A program made the position numbers and the translations under genes. 42,105 bases of DNA from CAYQUC01 sp964514215 (GTDB taxonomy: Bacteria > Pseudomonadota > Gammaproteobacteria > UBA6429 > Thiohalophilaceae). Of this stretch, positions 1 through 9,717 are shown piece by piece (position 1 is the stretch's first letter; every line of letters begins with the position of its first letter). The stretch lies in NCBI GenBank assembly GCA_964514215.1, contig CAZEPW010000030.1, positions 1 through 42,105 of the forward strand, read 5' to 3'. The notes beneath the pieces were generated by a model that worked only from the letters and a program-made list of their open reading frames with translations, had not been told where the DNA came from and did no database searches.

Positions 1-577
1 TGCCAGAACCGCCCATTGAACCGCCATTGTTTGATGACCCGTTATTTGACGAACCATTGTTTGATGAACCGTTGTTTGATGACCCGTTATTTGACGAACC
101 ATTGTTTGATGAACCGTTGTTTGATGACCCGTTATTTGACGAACCATTGTTTGATGACCCGTTATTTGACGAACCATTGTTTGATGACCCGTTATTTGGC
201 GAACCATTGTTTGATGACCCGTTATTTGGCGAACCATTATTTGATGAACCACCGTTATTAGAAGGACCGTTCACTGTTGTACCAGAACCTCCCATTGAAC
301 CGCCATTGTTAGACGAACCACCATTAGAAGGACTGCCATTGTTTGACGAACCGTTGTTTGACGAATCATGCTCTTCAGGACTACTATCTGTCGATGGTGC
401 TGGTGTGCTTCCACCTGGTGTTGGGCCTGCTGGTGTTGGTGATGAACCTGTTGGTGATGATGTTGAAGGTCGATCATGCTCATCATCTTCATGTTCGCCG
501 GCTAAAACGAAAGGTGAAGCACTTAATAATAACGCAATAGATGCACCGGTAAATACTGATTTATATAGTTTTCTCAT
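1..577 (-). CDS. Secreted Ser/Asn/Gly-rich repeat protein, 3' end outside the window
   Basis: An open frame runs from an ATG at 577 off the left edge (at least 192 codons). GGAG lies about 10 bases before the ATG. The product begins with a clear signal peptide: basic MRKLYK, a hydrophobic core and a likely cut after FVLA. A charged stretch rich in Glu, Asp and His follows, then a Pro/Ser/Thr/Gly linker, then SSNNG repeats with SPNNG variants that continue to the edge. The only interruptions are two similar GGSMGGSG segments. The protein is predicted to be secreted and low in complexity, perhaps a linker or surface protein, but no family was recognised. The overlapping plus-strand frame is also open because of the repeat, but it has no signal peptide or ribosome site. 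I am confident of strand and export, not of function. Confidence 0.75.
   Translation of the reverse strand, partial: MRKLYKSVFTGASIALLLSASPFVLAGEHEDDEHDRPSTSSPTGSSPTPAGPTPGGSTPAPSTDSSPEEHDSSNNGSSNNGSPSNGGSSNNGGSMGGSGTTVNGPSNNGGSSNNGSPNNGSSNNGSPNNGSSNNGSSNNGSSNNGSSNNGSSNNGSSNNGSSNNGSSNNGSSNNGSSNNGSSNNGGSMGGSG
24..248. repeat. 15-bp tandem repeat array, 15 units
   Basis: Fifteen consecutive 15-base units, for example CCATTGTTTGATGAC and CCGTTATTTGACGAA, with no spacer. On the minus strand they encode the pentapeptide SSNNG, or SPNNG where TTTGGC replaces TTTGAC. The unit length is a multiple of three, so gain or loss of units would keep the reading frame. The units partly alternate in 30-base pairs, which suggests recent duplication. 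Confidence 0.95.
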
Positions 578-959
578 GAATACAATCTCCATATATATGA
601 GTGAGAGAAATTATGGGCTGAAAAAAAATCCCACAAAGTTATAAACTCATAGTACATAGATCGCGAATCAGGTGACAATAGCAAAATATAATACTGTAAT
701 AAAAATATTTAATGAGTGTATTTATTTTATACAAAAAATCACGATATGTTAAAATCAAACTCAATATATCACAAATATTTCTTATTTATCAAGAAATTAG
801 AATAAATATAAAAAAATATATCTCAAAACTATATTAAAACCAACTATCGATTCTAAGAGAATAAGACAATGACACAAAGTTAAGTCAATAGTTATATTAA
901 GGAAATGTGAATTATGTGGCAAAAATTACCACAAGATTTTCAAAAAAACAAGAGCTAGC
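578..959. other. Intergenic region, very AT-rich
   Basis: This is the 382-base gap between the two leftmost minus-strand genes. I see no convincing gene. On the minus strand a sigma70-like pair, TTGATA (792-787) and TATATT (768-763) with an 18-base spacer, could drive the repeat-protein gene with a leader of about 180 bases. The base composition makes chance matches likely. Confidence 0.35.
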
Positions 960-2060
960 TTAAAAAGTAAACGACAATTGTGCTGATGCACCACCAGCAT
1001 ATTGATTTCCCATTAACGCAATATCCAGGCCCACACCAAACGGGGTAAAACCTAAACCAATCGAATTCATGGACTGATCACTCACGCTGGCAGTATTTCG
1101 TTGGTGACCTAAACGAATCGCAACCCAATCAAAAAAATTCAACTCAGCCCCAATAGTAACCAATTTGGATTTTTCACCATAAGCAATCGCACTGTTCTCA
1201 TTTAAATCCATATCGGCAGCCAAGGTAAAATATTTGCTGTTATAAGCAATCCCAGCACGCATTAAAGGCTGCAATTTGATTTTATTGCCAAAAATAGTAG
1301 TGAATTCTTTTGAATTTAAATTTCGAGCCACCAAGCCAAAAACAAAACCGTTATTAAAATCATAAGCACTACCTAGATCAACATTAACATAGGAATTATG
1401 CATTCGCTTGCCGGTGTTTTGATTCAAAATTGTTGTACCAGCTGCAACATCAATTAGTAATTCAAAATAGTCATAACTATTAACATTAACCACTTTTGGT
1501 GTAATACCAAATTTAAAGTTATTACCCGAAAAAATCGGAATAGCGATTCCCGTTTCAGTTACTTCCAAACCACGTCCATCTAATGTTGCATCAATAATTA
1601 ATGGGCTGGAGCGTGTTCGAAAATCACCAATGAACTGTTTATTGTAAATAAAAACCATCGAGACACTATCCACTGCAAAACCAAACGCACCACCGGCATA
1701 AGCCTGAACGGTTAATGGCTTGCCAATTGAGCGAGCCAACACGGATGTTGCAGTTGGTATATCAAGCGCATCATAAGCATCGTTAAATTCTCTTATATCG
1801 TTAATTAAGCCCTGAGAATCAACAACATTCACACCAATAACTGGAAGCAAAAGCTGAGCAGTTTCGTCACCAATCGGTCGTGATAGTAACGCCGGATTGG
1901 AATAAGCCGCATTTGCCAATTTGGAAGATGCAACACTACTGCCACCCATCCCCATCGAACGAACATCAAAGCTAAAAAATGGTTGTGCATTTAACATCGC
2001 AGTATTACTTATCAAAAGCAAAATAATAAATAGACCATTAAATTTAATTACGTGTTTCAT
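960..2060 (-). CDS. TraF/PorV-like outer-membrane beta-barrel protein
   Basis: A 366-residue protein with a signal peptide (residues 1-25, cut after LNA). The mature start contains SMGMGGSSVASSKLANAAY followed by SNPALL. This is the hallmark of the TraF_2/PorV/UPF0164 group of FadL-like barrels, which open with a gly-rich SxGMGG motif and an NPA motif. The rest is alternating beta-strand sequence and the chain ends in LSFTF, a terminal Phe typical of outer-membrane barrels. Database entries often call such proteins conjugal transfer protein TraF, but no conjugation gene is nearby, so that name would mislead. Substrate and role are unknown. It is separated from rlmL by about 260 bases and is probably transcribed alone. 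Confidence 0.75.
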   Translation of the reverse strand: MKHVIKFNGLFIILLLISNTAMLNAQPFFSFDVRSMGMGGSSVASSKLANAAYSNPALLSRPIGDETAQLLLPVIGVNVVDSQGLINDIREFNDAYDALDIPTATSVLARSIGKPLTVQAYAGGAFGFAVDSVSMVFIYNKQFIGDFRTRSSPLIIDATLDGRGLEVTETGIAIPIFSGNNFKFGITPKVVNVNSYDYFELLIDVAAGTTILNQNTGKRMHNSYVNVDLGSAYDFNNGFVFGLVARNLNSKEFTTIFGNKIKLQPLMRAGIAYNSKYFTLAADMDLNENSAIAYGEKSKLVTIGAELNFFDWVAIRLGHQRNTASVSDQSMNSIGLGFTPFGVGLDIALMGNQYAGGASAQLSFTF

Positions 2061-2323
2061 GGATTTATCTCTTGGATAATTAATTAATCTAAGCAGCGCA
2101 TGCAGATTTTAATTATCACCAACTATTTATTGGGGAAAAAATAAAATCTAAAGTCTGAATTTAAACGACATAATTTACTTATGCACAATTCAATTTAATA
2201 ATTATTCTATATAATGCGAAAGACTAGTTTGAGTCTAAAATTACAATTATAACATGACAAAAAATAAATTAATGGGACACTGTCTGGAATACTAAATATC
2301 ATTTAAACACAATGAATCTTTTT

Positions 2324-4507
2324 TTACGTTTTGCGAATTTCCCAACAGGCGTGGATGCGTTGGTTACGTTGAAAATCAAATGGAATTGTTTTTTTAGTAA
2401 TATCGATAATATCGGTATTAAGTAATTGGTTTTGGTCTAATTTAAAACCACGGTAGTTAGTCGAAAAAATAATAACACCATTACGTTTTAATAATTTTAA
2501 TGCCTTGTTTAAAATCGATACGTGATCACGCTGAATATCAAACACATCAGTCATGCGTTTTGAATTTGAGAACGTTGGTGGGTCAATAAATATCACGTCA
2601 AAGTATTCTATATAAGCTTTATTATTGGCAACCGCGTTATCCAACCAAGCAAGGCAATCGGCTTGTTCAAATACATTATTTTTAAGATCTAAGTTATTAA
2701 CACTAAAATTTTCTTTAGCCCAGTTTAAATAGGTTTTCGACATATCAATACTTAATGTTGATTTTGCGCCACCTTTTGCCGCATAAACACTGGCACTTGA
2801 AGTATACGAAAAAAGATTCAAAAAATGTTTATTTTTCGTTAATTCAAAAATTTGTTGTCGTACTGGACGATGATCTAAAAATAAACCAGTATCAAGATAG
2901 TCACTAAAATTCACTAAAAACTTTAATTGAAATTCTTCAACCGTATGAAAGTTTTTTAATTTATCAAAAACATTATACTGCTCTTTACCTCGCTGGCGCT
3001 TTCGTTGCTTTAAAAACACTTGGCTATCATCAAGTTCAAATACCGAGTTAATCACGTGTAATGCTTCTTGAATATGTCGGGCAACTTTATCTTCATTTAT
3101 GTATTTTGGTGCTTGGTATTCTTGCACATGGCAATACAACTTATCGGAATAAAATAAATCAATAGCAAAAGCATATTCGGGAATATCAGCATCGTAAACT
3201 CGATAACAAGTCACTTGATTTTTATTAGCCCACTTTGCAATTTTTTTGTGACTTTTACGCAAGCGATTGGCAAAAGCCAACATACCTTGAGATTCTTGAG
3301 TCACAGTTTGAGTTTCACCGGTGATGTTATTCGATGAATCTAATTTAGCAACATTTGAATATGGCACACCGTAATATTGGAAAAAACAATCAAGCGCACC
3401 ATTTTTTACTGCAAAACTTTCAACCGTGGTCATTCCCAATTCAAAATCTAAATTCCTATCGGCTAATAAAATGCCAACGTGCCAATTAATAAGGTGGGTT
3501 TTAATTAATTTACCGATATTACGGTATAATTCCGGCATACGATCGACGCTACCAATTCGTTTGCCATAAGGTGGATTACAAATCACTAAACCGGGCTTGA
3601 TTTCTTTTAGCTGAAAATCACGCAAACCTAAATGTTTCACCTGAATAAAATCTTCCAGTCCTACGCGTTTAATATTTTCTAAAGCAACTTGAATCATTTT
3701 TTGATTCGCATCATAACCAATAATGTTAACCAGTGTTTTTAATCCAATAACACGACGCTGCTGTGCCTCTTGCAGCAGTGCTTCAAAAATATCAGGCTGA
3801 TGTTGCAGCCACCGACTAAAACCAAACGTTTCCCGGTTTAAAGCCGGCGCAATATCGGCCACCATCATTGCCGCTTCAATAATAAAAGTGGCAGAACCAC
3901 ACATCGGATCAAGACATGCACCTCCGGATTTAGCAATCTCCGGCCATTTGGCATCAAACAACAAAGCCGCAGCAAGGTTTTCTTTTAATGGTGCCAAACC
4001 AGCTTGGGTACGATAAGCCCGCTTATGCAAACTCTCTCCCGATAAATCCAAACTCACCGTTAAATGATTTTTGAATAAATACAGCATAATTCGAATATCC
4101 GGGTTATCCGTATCAACACTCGGACGCTCACCGCAACTGGCACGAAATTGATCCACAATAGCATCTTTAGCTTTGAGCGCGGCATAGTGGCTATTATTGA
4201 TTTTTGAACGCACAATATTGCAATGTATTGCAATAGAACAATCAACTTCAAAATGATCTGCCCAGTTAATCGCTTGAATTTGTTGATATAAATCTTGTTC
4301 GGTTTTAACCGGGTGTTGGTGCAAATCAACAAATACCCGATTTGCAATCCGTGACCACAAACAAACCCGATAGGCCGCTTCGATATCACCCTCAAAATAG
4401 ATTCCCGCTTTTGAGACACGCCCCAGCGGAATCGCCATTGAACGCAACTCCTCACCTAAAACTCCAACTAATGCAGGACTACAACTGATAAAAAATGATT
4501 TAGACAC
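2324..4507 (-). CDS. rlmL: Bifunctional 23S rRNA methyltransferase RlmKL
   Basis: A 727-residue protein, the usual size of the gammaproteobacterial fused RlmKL. The N-terminal THUMP RNA-binding domain covers roughly residues 45-155. The first methyltransferase has the SAM-binding DPMCGSATF near 200 and the catalytic NPPYG at 311-315 (N2-methylation of G2445). The second has LNLFSYTSSASVYAAKGG near 560 and DPPTFSNSKRM near 640 (N7-methylation of G2069). Both halves look intact. The enzyme acts in the cytoplasm on the ribosomal large subunit. It is divergent from the partner-switch/MCE operon. Confidence 0.95.
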   Translation of the reverse strand: MSKSFFISCSPALVGVLGEELRSMAIPLGRVSKAGIYFEGDIEAAYRVCLWSRIANRVFVDLHQHPVKTEQDLYQQIQAINWADHFEVDCSIAIHCNIVRSKINNSHYAALKAKDAIVDQFRASCGERPSVDTDNPDIRIMLYLFKNHLTVSLDLSGESLHKRAYRTQAGLAPLKENLAAALLFDAKWPEIAKSGGACLDPMCGSATFIIEAAMMVADIAPALNRETFGFSRWLQHQPDIFEALLQEAQQRRVIGLKTLVNIIGYDANQKMIQVALENIKRVGLEDFIQVKHLGLRDFQLKEIKPGLVICNPPYGKRIGSVDRMPELYRNIGKLIKTHLINWHVGILLADRNLDFELGMTTVESFAVKNGALDCFFQYYGVPYSNVAKLDSSNNITGETQTVTQESQGMLAFANRLRKSHKKIAKWANKNQVTCYRVYDADIPEYAFAIDLFYSDKLYCHVQEYQAPKYINEDKVARHIQEALHVINSVFELDDSQVFLKQRKRQRGKEQYNVFDKLKNFHTVEEFQLKFLVNFSDYLDTGLFLDHRPVRQQIFELTKNKHFLNLFSYTSSASVYAAKGGAKSTLSIDMSKTYLNWAKENFSVNNLDLKNNVFEQADCLAWLDNAVANNKAYIEYFDVIFIDPPTFSNSKRMTDVFDIQRDHVSILNKALKLLKRNGVIIFSTNYRGFKLDQNQLLNTDIIDITKKTIPFDFQRNQRIHACWEIRKT

Positions 4508-4711
4508 CCAGACAAACCCTATTCATAAAATACTTGGCTATTATATAAGGTATCAATCAAAAAAAGGCTTTTCCGTGTTATTTAGCGGGGTTTAATCACC
4601 AGCAAAGTGCATTTGGTTGCGTGTGCCGATTATTAACCACAATAAACTCAAGATTAACTAATTCGGATAACTGCCGATTTAGATCATTAACCAATATAAG
4701 TTAATACGATA

Positions 4712-6391
4712 ATGCAGATAAACCCATTTAGTGACATAAATCCGAGTGATTTACCTTCGCCACCCCAAGCGACGCTGAATATCGTCCACGCTTGCGCGGA
4801 TGACTCGGTATCAAACAAACAATTATCTGATCTGGTTATTAGTGATTTAACGCTAACCGCCGAGTTATTACGCTTAGTGAATTCATCTTTTTTTGGTTTA
4901 GGCACCGAAATTTCATCCATCAATAAAGCCATCAATATCATCGGACACCGAACCCTGCGCAACTTGGCATTATGTATCACCGTGCGTGATGCCATTAATT
5001 CAGATGTTTTTGCCAAATTTGATACCGATTCTTATTGGCGTGATTCATTATTACGTGCAGTCAGTGCGCGCCACATTGGTGCAAAATTAAAAATTGATTT
5101 AGACGATTGCTTCACTGCCGGATTATTACAAGATTTTGGCATCATGGTATTGTTTCACCTAAATCCGGACAAAATGCAACAATGGGATAATTTGCGGCTC
5201 AAAACCCCGACCGAACGTTATCAAGCCGAACAGGAATTATTTAATTATTCACACGATCAGGTGATGGAAGTATTAGGCAAGGCATGGTCACTACCCAATG
5301 AACTAACCAATGCCATTAGCGAGCACCACAAAGTTATTACTAATGACACCGATAAACCTAAAATAAGCGCAATATTACAATGTGCCGATTGGCTGGCATC
5401 ATTATTCAGTGCCGACAACAAATCAGAGGCGTTAAAACACAGCACGGATTTACTAAACAATTTACTGCACCTTGATACTGATGAAATTGATACCCTATTA
5501 CAAGATATCCCAGAACAAGTAGCCCAAGCATCGAAGGCTCTCGGATTACACTTAAAAACAGATTTGGATTTTGAACAAGTGATGCGCGAAGCCAATGAAA
5601 AACTGGCTTCTGATAATTTATCATACCAAGAGCTAACTTGGAAACTCGAAAACACCTTAAAAGAACGCGACCGCCTATCTCAAGAACTTGATCGTGAATT
5701 ATTTTTAGCCAGAGAAATTCAAACCAGCTTACAACCGGCCGATCGAGAAAATACCTTTCCTATTGCCGGAATCAATATCTCGGCAAAAGAACTATCGGGT
5801 GATTTTTATGATTTTATTGAATTAAAAAATGGCGATATTTATTTCACCATTGCCGATGTCTCGGGTAAAGGCATGCACGCCGCAATGTTAATGGCAAAAG
5901 CCTGTGGTTTGTTCCGCTGCCTTGCAAAAAAAATAGCCCGACCAGATCACTTATTATCAATCATAAATTCAGAGCTATGTGAAACCAGTATCAATGGAAT
6001 GTTTATTACCATGATTGCCGGTATATATCATCCAAAAGAAAAAACCGTTGACATAATCAATGCCGGTAACCCTCCCGGTTTATTAATTGATAACACCGGA
6101 AAGATTCAAATGATTGATGCGATCACTATCCCACTCGGAATTATTCAAGCTTGTGATTTCCCACTGCAAACTTTTTCGCTCAAACATAGTTCATTGTATT
6201 TATATACCGATGGCGTATCCGAAGGCAAGTTATCAAATAACCAAGAAATTGGCATAGACGGTTTAAAAGAATTAATAAGCAAAGTAGCAGCACTTGAAAA
6301 AAGTGAGCGCATAAAAAAAATAGTGTCATTATTTAATACTGAATCTGCATTACATGATGACATTACCTTAATGGTCATCGAAGGAACATAA
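4712..6391 (+). CDS. HDOD domain plus PP2C/SpoIIE-type serine phosphatase
   Basis: A 559-residue protein. Residues about 10-205 are an HDOD domain, starting with the LPSPPQ and LVNSSFF signatures; this is a degenerate HD fold used for signal reception. A charged linker with coiled-coil character (about 285-330) leads into a SpoIIE/PP2C phosphatase domain. Its metal-binding motifs SGDFYDF, IADVSGKGMHAA, LYLYTDGVSEG and a terminal HDDITLMVI are all present. The family dephosphorylates STAS antagonists in partner-switching pathways. The next two genes encode the matching kinase and STAS protein, so its substrate is probably the product of 6830-7156. It is first in a seven-gene operon, with a weak ribosome site. 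The upstream signal is not evident. Confidence 0.88.
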   Translation: MQINPFSDINPSDLPSPPQATLNIVHACADDSVSNKQLSDLVISDLTLTAELLRLVNSSFFGLGTEISSINKAINIIGHRTLRNLALCITVRDAINSDVFAKFDTDSYWRDSLLRAVSARHIGAKLKIDLDDCFTAGLLQDFGIMVLFHLNPDKMQQWDNLRLKTPTERYQAEQELFNYSHDQVMEVLGKAWSLPNELTNAISEHHKVITNDTDKPKISAILQCADWLASLFSADNKSEALKHSTDLLNNLLHLDTDEIDTLLQDIPEQVAQASKALGLHLKTDLDFEQVMREANEKLASDNLSYQELTWKLENTLKERDRLSQELDRELFLAREIQTSLQPADRENTFPIAGINISAKELSGDFYDFIELKNGDIYFTIADVSGKGMHAAMLMAKACGLFRCLAKKIARPDHLLSIINSELCETSINGMFITMIAGIYHPKEKTVDIINAGNPPGLLIDNTGKIQMIDAITIPLGIIQACDFPLQTFSLKHSSLYLYTDGVSEGKLSNNQEIGIDGLKELISKVAALEKSERIKKIVSLFNTESALHDDITLMVIEGT

Positions 6392-6396
6392 TAGTT

Positions 6397-6822
6397 TTGC
6401 AAGTTTTATCAAAAATAACATTTCCATCAAATTGTTTTGCATTAAAAGATATCAGAGAGCAAGTGCGACAAGTATGTGAAAAACAACAAGCTTCGAAAAA
6501 TATAACTGAAAATATAATACTAGCCGTTAATGAGGCAAGCATGAATATTATTCAACACGGCTATGATAATGATCCAAATAATGAATTTACAATTTTAATT
6601 GCATTAACTCAAGATAAGCAGGTGAAGCAAAAAGAGCTGGTAATACAACTAATTGATCAAGCAAAAAAAATAGATCCATCAAAAATTAAATCTAGGGATT
6701 TAGACGATGTTAAACCCGGTGGTATCGGTGTCCATATGATTCATAAACTCATGGACAGTGCAAATTATTTAGATGATGGAAACAATAACGGCAATATTTT
6801 AGAATTACGCAAAACACTATAG
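6397..6822 (+). CDS. RsbW-like anti-sigma factor / serine kinase (GHKL ATPase)
   Basis: A 141-residue HATPase_c protein. The N-box helix NIILAVNEASMNIIQHGYDND and the later GGIGVHMIHKLMD match RsbW/SpoIIAB-type kinases, which phosphorylate a STAS protein and may bind a sigma factor or another target. The start is a TTG at 6397, five bases after the upstream stop, with AAGGA about 11 bases before it. No in-frame ATG occurs before the N-box, so a non-ATG start is needed. It sits between its likely phosphatase and its likely STAS substrate. The target released by switching is not visible, and no sigma factor lies in this window. Confidence 0.85.
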   Translation: MQVLSKITFPSNCFALKDIREQVRQVCEKQQASKNITENIILAVNEASMNIIQHGYDNDPNNEFTILIALTQDKQVKQKELVIQLIDQAKKIDPSKIKSRDLDDVKPGGIGVHMIHKLMDSANYLDDGNNNGNILELRKTL

Positions 6823-6829
6823 GTAGCTT

Positions 6830-7156
6830 ATGTCATACCAAACGATTCACAAAGACAATTATACTATTATTATGTTAGCTGACGCAGTTGATATGTCTTG
6901 CTCACCAACGGCGCGACAAATAATCCTTGATGCCTTAACTAAAAAAGAAAACTTAATGGTCGATTTATCAAAAGTAACCTACATCGATAGTTCGGGAGTC
7001 GCTAGCTTAGTAGAAGGATATCAAACAGCCAAAGCTCAAAAACTACAATTTTCACTCATTGGTGTTAGCGAAGCCGCCATGATGGTTTTTAAACTTGCCA
7101 GACTCGATAAAATATTTCCGATATATGATACTTTTGAACAAGCATCAAAACAATAA
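6830..7156 (+). CDS. STAS-domain protein (anti-anti-sigma factor or MlaB-like)
   Basis: A 108-residue single STAS domain. The motif YIDSSGVASL holds the expected phosphorylatable serine (Ser54, in the DSSG loop). It starts eight bases after the RsbW-like gene and ends 11 bases before the MlaE gene. It has two possible roles that need not exclude each other: the RsbV-like antagonist of the kinase upstream, or the MlaB subunit that binds the MlaF ATPase in MlaFEDB complexes. No other STAS gene is present in the operon, and E. coli keeps mlaB at the end of its cluster rather than here. This double position is the reason to suspect phospho-control of lipid transport. Confidence 0.88.
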   Translation: MSYQTIHKDNYTIIMLADAVDMSCSPTARQIILDALTKKENLMVDLSKVTYIDSSGVASLVEGYQTAKAQKLQFSLIGVSEAAMMVFKLARLDKIFPIYDTFEQASKQ

Positions 7157-7167
7157 TACAGTAGAAA

Positions 7168-7983
7168 ATGCCAGAAAATATTAAAAATAATAATTTTTAC
7201 CTGTTAGTCGACAAAGTTGGACGCAAAGCCATTTTATTCGTTGAAGAATTTGGTTACCTCTTCACAACATTATACCAAGCTATTTATTGGTTAGTATTAG
7301 GCAAAAAAAAAGCGCAAAGTGTTAAACTAACAGCCATCGTTCAAGAAATAATGACCATTGGCGTTAATGCCATTCCAATTATCTCAATACTCACATTTGC
7401 CATCGGTATTATGCTTGCCATACAAGGCATCGAAACCTTAAAAACCTTTGGTGCTGAATCACAAGTTATCATTGGTATAGCACTATCCATCACCAGAGAA
7501 TTTTCGCCGTTAATTATCTGTATTTTAGTTGCCGGACGATCCGGCTCTGCTATTACCGCAAAAATAGGCTCCATGAAAGAGTCACAAGAAATTGACGCGC
7601 TGCGTGTCATGGGAATAAACCCCATACGCTACCTAGTATCACCCATATTAGTCGCAATGATAATTTCAGTGCCTAGCTTGGTGATTCTTGGTGATTTCAT
7701 GGGTTTATTAGGTGGCGGTATTTATACCGCCTTTGAATTAGATATAACCATTCACACTTATATGCAGCGAACACTCGCATTATTAAGTGTTGATGATATC
7801 CGCCAAGGATTAATCAAAGGTTTGGTTTTTGGAATCCTTATTGCATTGATTTCTTGCATCAATGGTTTTCTGGTGTCCGGTGGCGCTGAAGGTGTTGGTA
7901 AAGCAACTACTCGTTCTGTTGTGTTATCCATTAGTGCCATAGTTATAACCGATATGATTTTTACATTTTTATTAAACCGATAA
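7168..7983 (+). CDS. mlaE: MlaE-type ABC permease (MCE lipid transporter)
   Basis: A 271-residue inner-membrane permease of the MlaE/YrbE family. It has an N-terminal amphipathic region, then several long hydrophobic segments. The family signature EIDALRVMGINPIRYLV follows GRSGSAITAKIGSMKESQ. MlaE forms a dimer that carries phospholipid between the inner membrane and the periplasmic MCE ring. It is followed after 10 bases by the ATPase gene. The family is clear; the direction of transport cannot be read from sequence. Confidence 0.92.
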   Translation: MPENIKNNNFYLLVDKVGRKAILFVEEFGYLFTTLYQAIYWLVLGKKKAQSVKLTAIVQEIMTIGVNAIPIISILTFAIGIMLAIQGIETLKTFGAESQVIIGIALSITREFSPLIICILVAGRSGSAITAKIGSMKESQEIDALRVMGINPIRYLVSPILVAMIISVPSLVILGDFMGLLGGGIYTAFELDITIHTYMQRTLALLSVDDIRQGLIKGLVFGILIALISCINGFLVSGGAEGVGKATTRSVVLSISAIVITDMIFTFLLNR

Positions 7984-7993
7984 TAGTAAATAA

Positions 7994-8776
7994 ATGATGG
8001 AAGCAATCACAGTCAATAATCTTGTCACCCACTATGGCGATCGAAAAATATTAAACGATGTCAGCATGTCAGTACACCAAGGTGAGATCATGATTGTGAT
8101 GGGTGGCAGTGGTTCAGGAAAAAGTACCATTTTACGACATATGCTAGCACTCGAAACTCCCACCTCCGGTCATATATCGCTACTCGGACAAGATATAACA
8201 ACGTGTAACTATCACGAATTGCAAACACTACGCCGGCGCATGGGTGTTGCCTTTCAAGGCGGTGCACTTTTTGGCTCATTAACCGTTGGTGAAAATGTCA
8301 TGCTGCCATTACGAGAGCACACCAAGCTTGATGAACAAACCATGAAAATAATGTGTCGCATGAAACTCGAAGTCGTTAATCTAGGTGGTTTTGAAAATTT
8401 AATGCCCTCGGAACTGTCTGGCGGCATGATTAAACGTGTCGCTTTGGCTCGCGCAATTGTGATGGATCCCCAGCTATTATTCTTTGACGAACCATCAGCC
8501 GGCCTTGATCCCGTCGCAGCCGTTGAATTAGACGATTTAATATTACAACTGCGCACCGCAATGAACATGACCTTGGTAGTCGTTACCCACGAATTGGAAA
8601 GTGCTTACAAAATTGCCGACCGAATTACAGTACTAGACCACGGTGACATTTTAATTTCAGATACCGTGGATGTGGTAAAAAATGCCGATAATCAACGCAT
8701 TCAGGATTTATTACACCGGCGCGCACGAAAAGAAAATACCGACCATGACGAATATTTAAACCGACTGACACATTAA
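7994..8776 (+). CDS. mlaF: MlaF-type ABC transporter ATPase
   Basis: A 260-residue nucleotide-binding protein. Walker A GGSGSGKST is at 37-45, the signature LSGGM at 141-145, Walker B LLFFDEP at 161-167, and the switch histidine is H199 in VVTHE. LSGGM in place of the common LSGGQ is typical of MlaF. It powers the MlaE permease and is the known docking partner of the STAS protein MlaB. Two adjacent ATGs (7994 and 7997) could serve as start. All catalytic residues are present. Confidence 0.93.
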   Translation: MMEAITVNNLVTHYGDRKILNDVSMSVHQGEIMIVMGGSGSGKSTILRHMLALETPTSGHISLLGQDITTCNYHELQTLRRRMGVAFQGGALFGSLTVGENVMLPLREHTKLDEQTMKIMCRMKLEVVNLGGFENLMPSELSGGMIKRVALARAIVMDPQLLFFDEPSAGLDPVAAVELDDLILQLRTAMNMTLVVVTHELESAYKIADRITVLDHGDILISDTVDVVKNADNQRIQDLLHRRARKENTDHDEYLNRLTH

Positions 8777-8793
8777 CAAAAATAAATACAATA

Positions 8794-9717
8794 ATGAAAC
8801 AAGATAATATAAATTATTTTTACGTTGGCAGCTTTGTGTTACTCATGCTGGCGTTATTAATTATGACACTCATACAACTAACCGGTCGAACAGAAAAAAC
8901 CGTAGATTATTATGCCTATTACCAAACCATAACCGGCATTAAAAGCGGCACAACAATAACCTTTGGTGGCTACAATATTGGTTATGTCAGTAGCGTCACC
9001 CCGGAAAACAGCATCGATAACGGCACACGGTTTAAAGTAAAGCTATCCATACAACACGACTGGAACATACCCTCTGATAGCCACGCCAGCATCGTTCAAC
9101 CAAACTTATTATCTGAGAATCAAATTGAAATTAGTGAAGGAACGTCTAAAATACCTTTAGAAATTGGAGCCACCATAAGCAGTAAAGATGCTATTAGCAT
9201 TTCAAAAGTATTTGGTGACTTATCGGCAGATATTAAACCGCTGCTGGTTAATTTAAATTCAGGGCTTGGTGTGGTTAGCAGTGATTTGGCTACTAAATTT
9301 CCCCAAATAACCGACAATATAAATAGCTTATTAATAAGCCTAAAACAAAACTCGGAACAGCTCGCAATTTTAACCAATAAAACCAGTAGTGACAAAATGT
9401 TTGACATTATTGATAATGCCGATGATATGTCAAAAAATTTATTGCAGGTTTCTAAACGCTTTATTCAAACCGAAAAAAAATTAAGCGAACTGATTGATAC
9501 TAGTCACAATTTAATAACTGAAAACAAACAAGAATTAAAAGCATCGATAATGGGTTTAACCAATACCTTAACAACACTGTCGGAAAATGTTGATCTTATT
9601 ATTCACAACATCGATGCCGCTTCACGAAATGTGAATGAATTTACACGTCAAATACGTAACAATCCCTCGGTGATAATTAGTGGTAAATCACCCGATGACT
9701 TATCGGAGGTTAAATAA
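8794..9717 (+). CDS. mlaD: MlaD-like MCE-domain substrate-binding protein
   Basis: A 307-residue protein with one N-terminal membrane anchor (about 8-28), then an MCE domain (about 38-118) with GIKSGTTITFGGYNIGYVSSV. A long C-terminal region (about 130-300) is mostly helical and rich in Asn, Ser and Leu. E. coli MlaD is about 180 residues, so this protein has a clearly longer tail, as in MCE proteins paired with PqiC-type lipoproteins. It probably forms a hexameric ring on MlaE in the periplasm. Its stop overlaps the lipoprotein start (TAATG). Confidence 0.88.
   Translation: MKQDNINYFYVGSFVLLMLALLIMTLIQLTGRTEKTVDYYAYYQTITGIKSGTTITFGGYNIGYVSSVTPENSIDNGTRFKVKLSIQHDWNIPSDSHASIVQPNLLSENQIEISEGTSKIPLEIGATISSKDAISISKVFGDLSADIKPLLVNLNSGLGVVSSDLATKFPQITDNINSLLISLKQNSEQLAILTNKTSSDKMFDIIDNADDMSKNLLQVSKRFIQTEKKLSELIDTSHNLITENKQELKASIMGLTNTLTTLSENVDLIIHNIDAASRNVNEFTRQIRNNPSVIISGKSPDDLSEVK

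Noticed and set aside
24..248. CRISPR array
   Set aside because: The 15-base units are directly adjacent with no spacers and read in frame as protein repeats.
27..644. Long plus-strand frame encoding repeats of PLFDE/PLFDD
   Set aside because: It is the antisense of the tandem array. The minus-strand frame has a signal peptide and ribosome site, and the plus frame has neither.
960..2060. Conjugation protein TraF and hence a conjugative element
   Set aside because: The barrel protein only shares a family name; no other transfer, relaxase or plasmid gene is nearby.
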